Assembly: GCA_913009825.1 (NCBI GenBank)
Contig: CAJVYQ010000043.1
Location: forward strand, 1-42,314
Source of the DNA: an uncultured Deferribacteres bacterium
GTDB taxonomy: Bacteria > Zhuqueibacterota > JdFR-76 > DREG01
Length of the DNA stretch: 42,314 nt
Reading direction: 5' to 3'
Shown here: piece by piece, positions 30,755 to 38,806 of the stretch
Layout of the letters: every line of letters begins with the position of its first letter
How positions within the stretch are numbered: position 1 is the stretch's first letter
The notes under the pieces: generated by a model
Databases searched by the model: none
The model's input: only the letters and a program-made list of their open reading frames with translations
What the model was told of the DNA's origin: nothing
Translations under genes and position numbers: made by a program

Positions 30755-32569
30755 TCACAGCCGTTCTTCTTCCCCGGAGAGAAAGACTTTTTTTTTCAAT
30801 TGTTCTATATCCCTGCACATCTTTGCATAAGTTTGGCTCAGTTCCAAAACTTTTTTACCGTTTTTCTTTATTTCATATTCTTTCAGCGTCGTGCGCGCTT
30901 CGGCCGCTTTTATGTGCAAATTGTTAATTTTAATACTACGTATACAATCCGATGTCCACTGGTTCAGCACATTTTCGGCAACTTCTTCTTCCTTGACCAA
31001 CACAGCAACAATGTATTTTTGCAATTCCCCGTTTTCGACAAAATCCAAAACATGCTGCGGATTAATTCTGCCGGTGTTCACATATTGCTCATAAATTTCC
31101 ATCATCACCTGGCGATGTTCCGGGTATTTCAATTCATCCAATTCCAGATGATGATAGACGGCGGGGATCATTTTCGGAAAACGGAGAAGGATTTCAAGTA
31201 TCTCTCTTTCCGCCTGAAAACGAACGCCATGAATTTCTCTCGCCGGCATGGCGGGCACACTGTCCTCTTGTTTCTTGCCGAACCGTTTCTTTTTGGAGAC
31301 CGCACGGAAAATGACCGTCTCGCTTAAGTTTAATCGTCTGGCAATTTCCTGAATGTACAGATTCCGCATCACTTCGTCATGGATATTGCCGACACTTTCG
31401 GCCAGCATATTGACCAAAGCCGCTTTTTGCTGCGGCGATTGCAAAGGATTCCCGGCGGTAAAAGCATAAATTTTAAAATCGATTAATTCCCGCGCCTTGC
31501 TGAGAATTATTTTCAGTTCGTCGACACTCTTTTCTTTCACAAAACTATCAGGATCGCTCCCCTCCGGCAATACGGCAACTTTTACCTGCAGCCCTTCCTG
31601 CAATAAAATATCTACGCCGCGCAGGGATGCATTGGCGCCGGCCAGATCGCCGTCATAAAGAATGATCGTATTGGGAGCGTAACGCAGCAGCAGACGGGCT
31701 TGTTCCGTGGTCAGTGCGGTACCGGAGCTGGCAACCGCATTTTTTATCCCCGCCTGAGAAAGTCCCAGCACATCTGCATATCCCTCAACCAGCAACGATT
31801 TTTCCCGTTTGCGGATTGTTTCCCGATTTTGAAACAGGCCGTATAAAATCCTGCTTTTCCGGTAAATTGCTGTTTCCGGTGAATTGATATATTTAGGAGA
31901 GTCCGGCCGGTCCTGCAAAATCCGGCCGCCGAAACCGACAATCAGACCCGATACATTGTGAATAGGAAACATGATCCGCTCACGGAACCGGTCGTAGTAC
32001 CCGCCTTTTTTATTGGGAATCACTAACCCCACCGCTTTGAGCTGCTCATTGGAAAATCCGAATTTCAGCGCTTCTTTGATAAGCGCATCCCACGATGACA
32101 GGGCAAAACCCAGTTCAAATTCACGGATCACCTCTTCGCTGAAATGCCGCTTTTGCAGATAAGTTAGCGCCGCTTTTCCCGCCGGACTCCAGAGCTGTCT
32201 GACAAAAAAATCGGTGGCAAACCGGTTCACATCATAAAGGGCTAATTTTGCTTTTTCTTTCTCATCGGTTTCTTTGGATTCCGGTATTTGGATGTGATAC
32301 CGCTCCGCCAACAATTTGGCCGATTCCACAAAAGAAAGGTTCTCAATTTTCATGATGAAGGAGATGGAATTTCCTCCTTCTCCACAACCGAAACAATGGA
32401 AAATCTGCTTTTGCGGATTGACGGAAAAAGAGGGCGTTTTTTCCGTATGAAAGGGACAAAGGCCAAAATAATTCTGACCGCGCCGCTTCAAACCGACGTA
32501 ACCGGAGACCACATCGAAAATATCCGCCGCTGCCCGGATCTCTTCTATTTTACCGGATGGAATACGCAT
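30755..32569 (-). CDS. dnaG: DNA primase
   Basis: The 604-residue protein is a complete bacterial primase. The CHC2 zinc-binding domain has Cys38, His41, Cys59 and Cys62 (LCPFHTEKTPSFSV, HCFGCGEGGN). The central TOPRIM domain has LLVEGYADVLGLSQAG and ILYDGDLAGANA, with the acidic metal ligands. The C-terminal third (from about 430) is the divergent DnaB-helicase-binding domain. It lays RNA primers at the replication fork. No rpoD follows, so the classical rpsU-dnaG-rpoD operon is broken up here; rpsU lies 5.3 kb upstream on the same strand. No strong ribosome site precedes the ATG. Confidence 0.97.
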   Translation of the reverse strand: MRIPSGKIEEIRAAADIFDVVSGYVGLKRRGQNYFGLCPFHTEKTPSFSVNPQKQIFHCFGCGEGGNSISFIMKIENLSFVESAKLLAERYHIQIPESKETDEKEKAKLALYDVNRFATDFFVRQLWSPAGKAALTYLQKRHFSEEVIREFELGFALSSWDALIKEALKFGFSNEQLKAVGLVIPNKKGGYYDRFRERIMFPIHNVSGLIVGFGGRILQDRPDSPKYINSPETAIYRKSRILYGLFQNRETIRKREKSLLVEGYADVLGLSQAGIKNAVASSGTALTTEQARLLLRYAPNTIILYDGDLAGANASLRGVDILLQEGLQVKVAVLPEGSDPDSFVKEKSVDELKIILSKARELIDFKIYAFTAGNPLQSPQQKAALVNMLAESVGNIHDEVMRNLYIQEIARRLNLSETVIFRAVSKKKRFGKKQEDSVPAMPAREIHGVRFQAEREILEILLRFPKMIPAVYHHLELDELKYPEHRQVMMEIYEQYVNTGRINPQHVLDFVENGELQKYIVAVLVKEEEVAENVLNQWTSDCIRSIKINNLHIKAAEARTTLKEYEIKKNGKKVLELSQTYAKMCRDIEQLKKKVFLSGEEERL

Positions 32570-32626
32570 TTAAAATAACCTTAAACACAAAAATGCAGGA
32601 ACACAGAGCATAGCTAATATATATTT

Positions 32627-32782
32627 AGCATTTGTACGAAAACTCCTTTTATCTGTCTTTCCCGCAAAGCTTGTCATCACGAAAGTGGAGAGCAGGAATC
32701 TATAACAATCTGTTTTTATTAGATTCCTGCTTTCGCAGGAATGACGCTTTTGGGCATTTTTTAGGATTTTCGTTCAAGCACT
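32627..32782. mobile_element. Miniature element, AGTGCCTGAACGAAAAC family
   Basis: About 156 bp. The left end AGCATTTGTACGAAAACTCC is degenerate; the right end AGGATTTTCGTTCAAGCACT is well preserved. The interior has GAAAGTGGAGAGCAGGAATC and GATTCCTGCTTTCGCAGGAAT hairpin words. ATTT and ATTC flank it. It begins 58 bp upstream of dnaG. Confidence 0.6.
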
Positions 32783-32811
32783 ATTCAGGTGATTTCCTTT
32801 TTCAAATTCTG

Positions 32812-32924
32812 GCAACACTTTAGTTCTTTGAAATAATTATCACATTTCACTTTTTAAACGACAACCGAAATTGTCATTCCAGAATGCCGGACAATTGTAG
32901 TTTTTCAAAATACTAAAGTGTTAC
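32812..32924. mobile_element. GTAAC-type miniature element (ACTTTAGTTCTTTGAAA subtype)
   Basis: It is 113 bp. The left end is GCAACACTTTAGTTCTTTG and the inverted right end is CAAAATACTAAAGTGTTAC. Flanks AAATTCTG and AAATTTTA match at 6 of 8 positions. It has the same end subtype as 7698-7837 and 38549-38666. Confidence 0.7.
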
Positions 32925-32999
32925 AAATTTTATAACTGCACCGGAAAGTAAAGATAACAAATTTTGCGTATCTGCTCATTGTGCAATTAGATAATTCTT

Positions 33000-33155
33000 G
33001 TAAACCGTTAAAACGGTATTAATTTTATCTGTATTACCAGTGAAACCATGATAAATTATGGTGTTGGTTCAAAAAATGATTGTACCAACACCACAATTTA
33101 TTGTGGTGGAAAACATATTCAGAAAACAGCACATTAACCGCTTTAGCGGTTTCAA
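33000..33155. repeat. Cluster of short palindromes
   Basis: Successive hairpins: ACCGTTAAAACGGT (33004-33017), a CATGATAAATTATG hairpin near 33047, CACCACAATTTATTGTGGTG near 33089, and AACCGCTTTAGCGGTT near 33137. Four different palindromes within 160 bp is far from random. The arrangement resembles a degenerate extragenic repeat; no gene is present. Confidence 0.5.
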
Positions 33156-33463
33156 ATAGATAACGACTTTGTGTATAACCTGCCCAAAATATTAATAATT
33201 ATAAACTTAAACCTACATTAAAACTTACTAAATAGCACTAAAAATCCAAAAAGCAATGCGCTATTTTGGGTCACGATGATACGCTGGTTATACCATTACC
33301 TAATTATAAAATAATATGTCACAGTCTTCTGTTTTAAGACTAATAATTTAAAAGAGTATTAATCAATTTAATATATGAAAACTCACCAATTATAGAGTTC
33401 ACATTATGATAACAAAAGGATTTAAATAATAAGCTGAGGTATCCATGTTTTTTTATTTTTTCT

Positions 33464-33772
33464 CTAAACAATTTCCCAAGGTTTAAGAGGCCATTTTGTT
33501 ATATCTCTCGAGCCTCGTATCACTGCTATAATTTGAATTGTATCATGATGAATTCTATACATGATCCTGTAATTCTGGAATAGCAATTCTCTAAGATCCT
33601 GATTATTCGCCTCTGGTATTACACGCCCAATCATTGGAAAATTTTCAAGTTTTTCCACAGCATACAGGATTTTTTCAATAAAACTCGAAGCATACAGATC
33701 AGAATCTCTTGCTATATAATCCCGTATTGATTCTATATCATTTACAGCAGGTAAGGTCCACGATAATTTCAT
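33464..33772 (-). CDS. ParE/RelE-family toxin
   Basis: The 102-residue protein has the ParE/RelE fold pattern: SWTLPAVNDIESIRDYIARDSDLYASSFIEKI (helical hairpin), LENFPMIGRVIPE, LRELLFQNYRIMYRIHHDTIQIIAVIRGSRDI (the beta-sheet core). ParE members poison DNA gyrase and RelE members cut mRNA on the ribosome; the sequence alone favours ParE-like by the central RELLFQNYRIMYRI block. It overlaps the antitoxin gene by 4 bases (ATGA, 33769-33772). The pair is A+T-rich and sits beside a large repeat region. Confidence 0.85.
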   Translation of the reverse strand: MKLSWTLPAVNDIESIRDYIARDSDLYASSFIEKILYAVEKLENFPMIGRVIPEANNQDLRELLFQNYRIMYRIHHDTIQIIAVIRGSRDITKWPLKPWEIV

Positions 33773-33948
33773 TTGTTTAAAAATCGTTTTTTAACTTCTT
33801 CATGCGAAACTAACTTTCCATCATCGGCTGCTTTTATTCCTTCATCAATTTTTTTTCTTACATACATTTCATACATTAAGTCATCCCAAGAAGCTTCATC
33901 TGGGAGATTACTAATAAGTTTCTTTGCCTCTTCTTTTACAATACTCAT
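33769..33948 (-). CDS. Antitoxin of the ParE-type pair
   Basis: About 59 residues and highly charged: EEAKKLISNLPDEASWDDLMYEMYVRKKIDEG, then AADDGKLVSHEEVKKRF. The ISNLPDEASWDDLMYEMYVR block is common in the short addiction-module components paired with RelE/ParE toxins. The second in-frame ATG (33948) is chosen because AAGGA lies 7 bases before it, while the first ATG (33954) would abut the ribosome site. It is the first gene of the operon. Confidence 0.8.
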   Translation of the reverse strand: MSIVKEEAKKLISNLPDEASWDDLMYEMYVRKKIDEGIKAADDGKLVSHEEVKKRFLNK

Positions 33949-34239
33949 TATCATATCCTTTGTTTTTGTTGTTCAAATTTATTCAAAAATAAAATAATTG
34001 AATAATATAATATACCAAAATAAAAAGGAATTAGCAAACCATGTATTTTATTATCTCAGGGTGATTCAATTATTTCGCTTGTATCTGATGTTGCATTACT
34101 TTAGTTAGAAATATAGGGTATAACCATCACTTATTCTATAATCGGTTACGATCTTATCCTTCAATTTAAAATTTTCCCTTTGAAGAGGTACGGAGGGTGT
34201 AAAACAACTTTCGAGACAATCATATCTTGCCGGAACATT

Positions 34240-36606
34240 TCACTTTTTAAACTCCGCTACCGTCACGCCCAGGTCGCCCTCATTCCAGGCGGCAAACCGG
34301 GTACTGTCCACGTTGGGGTGTTCCTTTAAATACTCATTCACTTTTTTGCGCAGCGCTCCGGTTCCCTTGCCGTGAATAATGCGTACCTGATCCAGTCCGG
34401 AAAGATAGGCCTGATCCAGATATTTTTCCAATACCGGTTCCGCTTCATCCATGGTCATGCCGCGCAGGTCAATTTCCGTGCGCAGACCGGCCGTTGAACG
34501 TAGCGAATTACGGATGACGGCGGATGGTTTGGCCTGCTTATTTTTTTTAATCAGGGAAAGACTGTGCAAAGGCAGGTTCAATTTCAAATCACCGGCTTCC
34601 AACCAAACATTTCCCGAGGAATCGGGGGCAGACACCACGGTTCCGGTCACATTCATTTCCTGCCAGTATGCCGTGTCCCCTACGGACGGCGCTTTCCCGG
34701 ACGGCTTTTCAGTTACGGCGGTTTCAGCCAATTGCTTTTCAACTTCTTTACGTACGGATTCAACCCGGGAACGGGCAGATTTGATACTCTGCTTATCCGC
34801 CTGCGCGGTTCTTATTTCCCGCACAGCCGCTTCGATAACGCTGTTGGCCCGGTCCAGAATGGCTTTGGATTCTTCCGCCGCTTTCCGTTTCAGTTGTTTC
34901 TCTTCCTTCTGCAAGGCGGCATATTTTTCACGATAAAGTTTGGTTAATCCCGCCAACTCTGTTTTTTGAATTTCCGCCTTCGCCAGTAATTGCTGATGAT
35001 GATTCAGTTTTTGTTCCAACTCCAAAATGAATTTTTCCAATTTACCATGGGAAGCGCCCACCAATTTTCTGGCCTCTGCCACTACATCATCCGGCAATCC
35101 TAATCTTCGGGCAATTTCAAAAGCATAACTGCTGCCCGGAATCCCCACACGGAAATGGTAAGTCGGCTTCAGCGTTTTATCATCAAATGCCATGGAAGCA
35201 TTTTCCGCACGGTTCAGTTTATAGGCAAACGCCTTCAATGCGCCCTGATGGGTTGTCACCACGGTTTTGGTTCTTCTCTCGTGCAGTTTTTCCAGAAAAG
35301 CCATCGCCAGTGCTGCGCCTTCCGCCGGATCGGTGCCGGTACCGATTTCATCCAATAATACCAGGGAATGATCCGTTGCATTTGTTAGGATCCGGGCAAT
35401 CCCGGCGACGTGGGCGGAAAAGGTAGATAAGTCCTGCTCTATCGATTGCAGATCGCCAATATCGACAAATATCCGGTCAAAAACAGGGAATTGAGATTGC
35501 TCTTCGGCAAATACCGGTAAACCGCACTGGAACATCAAAGCCGCCAGACCGATGGTTTTAAGCGCAACTGTTTTCCCTCCGGCATTGGGACCGGTGATGA
35601 TAAGCTGGTAAATTTTTTCATCCAAAGTAACATCGAGGGGAACCACCTTTTCCCGCCCGCCGTATTTCATGAGCAGCAACGGGTGGTAGCCACGAATAAT
35701 TTCCAATGCAGCCGGATTATATTTGGGCACGGCACATTGCCACTGCACGCCAAAACGGCCGATAGCATACAGTTCATCCAATTGACAAAGAGTGATAAAA
35801 CTTTCCTTAATGGGCTCCAGTTGATCACGAATCAGAGAGGTCAATTTTAGGAGAAGCTTTCCAATTTCCTGTCGTTCTTCAAGCTCCATTTCCCGAATCC
35901 GGTTGTTCATTTCAAACACCGCCGTCGGTTCGATGAACAGCGTGGCGCCGCTGGCCGACCGGTCATGAATGAAACCTTTTACCTGACCTTTGGCATTTTC
36001 GCGCAGGGGAATCACCATTCTCCCTTCCCTGATGGTGATGATCGGTTCCTGCAAAAAATCTTTGTAGCGCTCTACCAATTCATTCAGCTTTTTCCGCACC
36101 CGCCCCTGATTCTGCCGCAGAGATTTGCGAATGGCGGCCAATTCCGGCGACGCGTTGTCTTTTATTTCCTGTGTCGGGAAATCAATGGTTTTTGCAATAT
36201 CCCGGGTGATCTCCAAAAAGGATGACAATTTCCTGAAATAAGGAACCAATTGGGGATACTTGCTCCGGCGCCCGCCCAGGTAGCGATAGAGAGCTTGTGA
36301 TACAGCTAAGGTCTTCGCAACGCTGATTAAATTTTCCACCGTAAGGGTGCTTCCCTCCACCGACGCTTGTGTTAACACATTGCGAATATCTTCAATGCCG
36401 TGAATGGGAAAAGGATCGTCGTAACGCAGAAGCTCCATCATCCGGGCGACTTCCTGCAAGCGAAGCTGTAGAGCAGAAACATCATGAAACGGACGAATCT
36501 GTAAAATCCGTTCTCCGCCTATTTCACAGCTGGCAAAAGAAGCAATTTTTTGCCGAACTTTGTCAAGTTCCAGCGCGGGGAACAGTTCTTCAAATTCAGT
36601 TTCCAT
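34240..36606 (-). CDS. mutS2: MutS2 endonuclease/ATPase
   Basis: 788 residues from the ATG at 36606, with CGGAGA 7 bases upstream; the upstream TTG is not needed. MutS-like core and clamp: Walker A ITGPNAGGKTVALKTIG, then the Q-loop area and Walker B LVLLDEIGTGTDPAEG. A coiled-coil stretch (KLEKFILELEQKLNHHQQLLAKAEIQ onward) follows. The C-terminal Smr nuclease domain (about 712-788) has EIDLRGMTMDEAEPVLEKYL and IIHGKGTGALRKKV. MutS2 binds branched DNA or acts on stalled ribosomes, and does not take part in mismatch repair. Its start shares one base with the cvpA stop, so they are coupled. Confidence 0.96.
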   Translation of the reverse strand: METEFEELFPALELDKVRQKIASFASCEIGGERILQIRPFHDVSALQLRLQEVARMMELLRYDDPFPIHGIEDIRNVLTQASVEGSTLTVENLISVAKTLAVSQALYRYLGGRRSKYPQLVPYFRKLSSFLEITRDIAKTIDFPTQEIKDNASPELAAIRKSLRQNQGRVRKKLNELVERYKDFLQEPIITIREGRMVIPLRENAKGQVKGFIHDRSASGATLFIEPTAVFEMNNRIREMELEERQEIGKLLLKLTSLIRDQLEPIKESFITLCQLDELYAIGRFGVQWQCAVPKYNPAALEIIRGYHPLLLMKYGGREKVVPLDVTLDEKIYQLIITGPNAGGKTVALKTIGLAALMFQCGLPVFAEEQSQFPVFDRIFVDIGDLQSIEQDLSTFSAHVAGIARILTNATDHSLVLLDEIGTGTDPAEGAALAMAFLEKLHERRTKTVVTTHQGALKAFAYKLNRAENASMAFDDKTLKPTYHFRVGIPGSSYAFEIARRLGLPDDVVAEARKLVGASHGKLEKFILELEQKLNHHQQLLAKAEIQKTELAGLTKLYREKYAALQKEEKQLKRKAAEESKAILDRANSVIEAAVREIRTAQADKQSIKSARSRVESVRKEVEKQLAETAVTEKPSGKAPSVGDTAYWQEMNVTGTVVSAPDSSGNVWLEAGDLKLNLPLHSLSLIKKNKQAKPSAVIRNSLRSTAGLRTEIDLRGMTMDEAEPVLEKYLDQAYLSGLDQVRIIHGKGTGALRKKVNEYLKEHPNVDSTRFAAWNEGDLGVTVAEFKK

Positions 36607-37232
36607 CAAATTTTCTCCGAATTCCCGTTTTTCCCGGTTGAACTTTTTTTTCGGTTGCGAAATGAATCCAGCCAGTCTTTTGCCTCTCCGCTCATGTCGC
36701 CGGTTTTATCTTTCAAACTCTCTTTCACTTCCCCGTAAAAATCACCGGCAGCAGGCAGGATTTTCCCTAATCCGTTGAAAATAATGGGAGCAACTTTACG
36801 CATCGGTTCAAAAAGAACGGATTGTTCCTGCTCCGTTTCAAATTCCCGGCCGGCCGGAACCAGCGAGATGATCAAGGCCAAAATACTGACAATCAGCCCT
36901 CCTTTTAACAAGCCCAGGAGTGAACCGAGCAGGCGATCGATCCAACCCAATGTCGCCAACTCCATCAGTTTGCGCAGAATTTTTGACAGCAAGATGAAGG
37001 CGATCAACACAAAAATGAAAATAGCAACTGCGGTGACGGCAACGGCAACCCGCGGCGACATGCCCAGATAGTAAGATGCAATCACCGAGAGGTCGTTCAT
37101 GAAACGAACGGCCAAAATGAAAGCAACGACAATTCCGATTAAACCGGCAATTTCCCGCAGAAAACCGCAGCGGAATCCGTTGAAAACGAAAATTGCCAGC
37201 ACAGCTAAAATGACAAGATCAAACAGATTCAA
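36606..37232 (-). CDS. cvpA: CvpA-family membrane protein
   Basis: The 208-residue protein has four predicted membrane helices (FDLVILAVLAIFVFNGF..., GLIGIVVAFILAV, AVAVTAVAIFIFVLIAFIL, LLGLLKGGLIVSILALII) and a hydrophilic C-terminal tail, as in CvpA/colicin V production proteins. WIDRLLGSLLGLLKGGL is the family signature. The start is a TTG (AAAGG about 8 bases upstream), and the N-terminus MNLFDLVILA matches the family. The biochemical function is not established. It is co-transcribed with mutS2, a common pairing. Confidence 0.9.
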   Translation of the reverse strand: MNLFDLVILAVLAIFVFNGFRCGFLREIAGLIGIVVAFILAVRFMNDLSVIASYYLGMSPRVAVAVTAVAIFIFVLIAFILLSKILRKLMELATLGWIDRLLGSLLGLLKGGLIVSILALIISLVPAGREFETEQEQSVLFEPMRKVAPIIFNGLGKILPAAGDFYGEVKESLKDKTGDMSGEAKDWLDSFRNRKKSSTGKNGNSEKI

Positions 37233-37255
37233 AACAGAACCTTTCCTCTTTCTAT

Positions 37256-37297
37256 AAACAAAAAAAGTGAACTTGGCGCTTCCACCTCATTCACTTT
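37256..37297 (-). terminator. Rho-independent terminator downstream of yqeY
   Basis: On the minus strand AAAGTGAA pairs with TTCACTTT across an 18-base loop and is followed by a T-run. It lies 87 bases after the yqeY stop and 24 bases before the cvpA start, separating rpsU-yqeY from cvpA-mutS2. Confidence 0.65.
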
Positions 37298-37383
37298 CTA
37301 TTTATTTCAGGATGACCGGTAGCGAACATCCAAAATAAAAATCTGCATCATCACAACACAACTGCTCAGATACGTTCGATTAC

Positions 37384-37827
37384 TCAGGCAAGTTCGTTCC
37401 GAACGATTTCCTGCACCTGTTTTCCATCGACACGGCCGCGGTACCTGCTCATCACTTCTTTCATCACCCGGCCAAAATCTTTAGCGGAAACAGCGCCGAA
37501 TTCGGCGATCACCTCAGCAACAGCCCGGTTCAGATCTTCTTCGCTTAAGGCTTGCGGCAAATAAGATTGAACAATTTCAAGTTCCTGTCTCTCCTGTTCG
37601 ACTAAATCATTCCTGCCGCCTTTTTGATACAGTTCTATGGACTCTTTCCGCGTTTTTACCGCAGAATTAAGCACCTGGATTTCGTCATCCTCGCTCAAGG
37701 CGGCATTCAATTGAATCTCTTTGTTGCGCAACTGCGATTTCAACAAGCGCAGTACATCCCGGCGCACAGAATCACCGCTCTTCATGGCGGTTTTTAAGTC
37801 CTGAACAAGTTGATCGGTAAGAGACAA
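37384..37827 (-). CDS. yqeY: GatB/YqeY-domain protein
   Basis: 147 residues from a TTG at 37827. GGGAG lies about 8 bases before this TTG, and the resulting N-terminus MSLTDQLVQDLKTAMKSGD matches B. subtilis YqeY (MSLLERLNNDMKQAMK); the TTG two codons earlier would leave too short a spacer. Family blocks RRDVLRLLKSQLRNKEIQL, RQELEIVQSYLPQALSEEDL and KDFGRVMKEVMSRYRGRVDGKQV are all present. It resembles the tRNA-binding tail of GatB, and a tRNA-related role is assumed for the family. It lies 14 bp downstream of rpsU, a well-known pair. Confidence 0.93.
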   Translation of the reverse strand: MSLTDQLVQDLKTAMKSGDSVRRDVLRLLKSQLRNKEIQLNAALSEDDEIQVLNSAVKTRKESIELYQKGGRNDLVEQERQELEIVQSYLPQALSEEDLNRAVAEVIAEFGAVSAKDFGRVMKEVMSRYRGRVDGKQVQEIVRNELA

Positions 37828-37841
37828 TTGCAAACTCCCTT

Positions 37842-38036
37842 TTATCGCTCCATCATCATAATTTTGCGCGTACGGCGCTTAGCAGCATTCAATTTCCGTT
37901 TCTTTCTTTCGCTGGGTTTTTCAAAATGCTGATGCTTTTTAATATCGGACATCAGACCGGCTTTTTCACACGACTTCTTAAAACGCTTGAAAGCACGTTC
38001 GAACGGTTCACGATCACGCACAATAACTGTTGGCAC
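37842..38036 (-). CDS. rpsU: 30S ribosomal protein S21
   Basis: 64 residues from a GTG at 38036: AGGTGA lies 5 bases before it, and the protein then starts MPTVIVRDREPFERAFKRFKKSCEKAG, closely matching E. coli S21 ([27 protein letters not shown]). A GTG three codons upstream (38045) overlaps the ribosome site and is rejected. The C-terminal half is strongly basic (KPSERKKRKLNAAKRRTRK). S21 binds the 30S platform near the anti-Shine-Dalgarno. It is the first gene of rpsU-yqeY. Confidence 0.95.
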   Translation of the reverse strand: MPTVIVRDREPFERAFKRFKKSCEKAGLMSDIKKHQHFEKPSERKKRKLNAAKRRTRKIMMMER

Positions 38037-38074
38037 TAACTTCACCTGCCTTTCATTTTTGCTTAAAATTAAAC

Positions 38075-38103
38075 ATTATAAAATAACCTTTCTTCTTTGA
38101 TAA
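38075..38103 (-). promoter_or_regulatory. Predicted rpsU promoter
   Basis: On the minus strand TTATCA (38103-38098), 17 bases, TATAAT (38080-38075). The -10 is perfect and the -35 matches 4 of 6. Initiation near 38068 gives a leader of about 32 bases. Confidence 0.55.
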
Positions 38104-38160
38104 ATCAAGGAAAAATTTAAACTAATGGCAAAACAGAACATTTCGAACGTCCGGTTTACA

Positions 38161-38505
38161 CTATCCCGGCGGCCAGGTCATTTTTCTGCCACCGATGAGG
38201 TGAGCATGGATGTGGTAAATCGCCTGACGAGCATTTTTTCCCGTATTGATTACCAGACGAAACCCTTTTTCGGACACACCTAATTTTTCCGCCATCAATT
38301 TAGCGCGGTAAATTAATTCACCCATGATTTCGTTATCCTCGGGAGTCAGATCGAGAATAGACTCGATATGTTTGGTTGGCACAATAAGAATGTGCACCGG
38401 CCCCTGCGGGTTAATATCTTTGAATACGACGACTTTGTTATCTTTGTGTAAAATTTCACCCGGAATTTCACCGGTAATTATTTTACAGAATGTACAATCT
38501 TGCAT
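38161..38505 (-). CDS. hinT: HIT-family nucleotide-binding hydrolase (HinT type)
   Basis: The 114-residue protein begins DCTFCKIITGEIPGEILHKD and ends with the histidine triad YHIHAHLIGG (H-x-H-x-H), then a Gly/Trp-rich tail (RKMTWPPG). HinT proteins hydrolyse adenosine phosphoramidates in the cytoplasm. An AGGAG site lies 6 bases before the ATG. The upstream spacer is filled by a miniature element, so its promoter must lie in the short stretch between that and the gene, or within the element. Confidence 0.95.
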   Translation of the reverse strand: MQDCTFCKIITGEIPGEILHKDNKVVVFKDINPQGPVHILIVPTKHIESILDLTPEDNEIMGELIYRAKLMAEKLGVSEKGFRLVINTGKNARQAIYHIHAHLIGGRKMTWPPG

Positions 38506-38548
38506 GGATTACTCCTTTCTGTTTCTCGTTAGAGGATATTTTAAAATT

Positions 38549-38666
38549 GTGGCACTTCAGTCATTTGAAAAATCCTGTTTTTTGTGATCTTTTGTAACTA
38601 TCGGGACACACGCATCGAGTAAGATTGTTATAAAAGACACAGATTTTCAAAGAACTAAACTGTTGC
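38549..38666. mobile_element. GTAAC-type miniature element (degenerate ends)
   Basis: About 118 bp. The left end is GTGGCACTTCAGTCATTTG; the inverted right end is CAAAGAACTAAACTGTTGC. The ends match the ACTTTAGTTCTTTGAAA subtype at 7698 and 32812. No target duplication is recognisable. It fills much of the 301-bp spacer between the HIT gene and rsmE; the rest holds nothing I recognise. Confidence 0.6.
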
Positions 38667-38806
38667 CAAAAAACATATTCCGATTCACTACGGATTCATA
38701 TCGGAATCGTGTAGAAAAAACCGGATTAAGCGACACACATTTTCAAACGCCTCATTCCCGGATGATCTCATTTTTCTATTCCGACCCCAACCCAACTTTC
38801 TTTTTT

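Larger units (their letters stand above)
32570..33463. other. 894-bp gene-free region rich in repeats
   Basis: It holds the elements at 32627-32782 and 32812-32924 and a cluster of short palindromes at 33000-33155. The remainder (33160-33460) is A+T-rich with no recognisable gene on either strand. It separates dnaG from the ParE-type toxin-antitoxin pair. Confidence 0.55.

Noticed and set aside
33000-33155. CRISPR array
   Set aside because: The palindromes differ in sequence and there is no regular repeat-spacer pattern; no cas gene is in the window.
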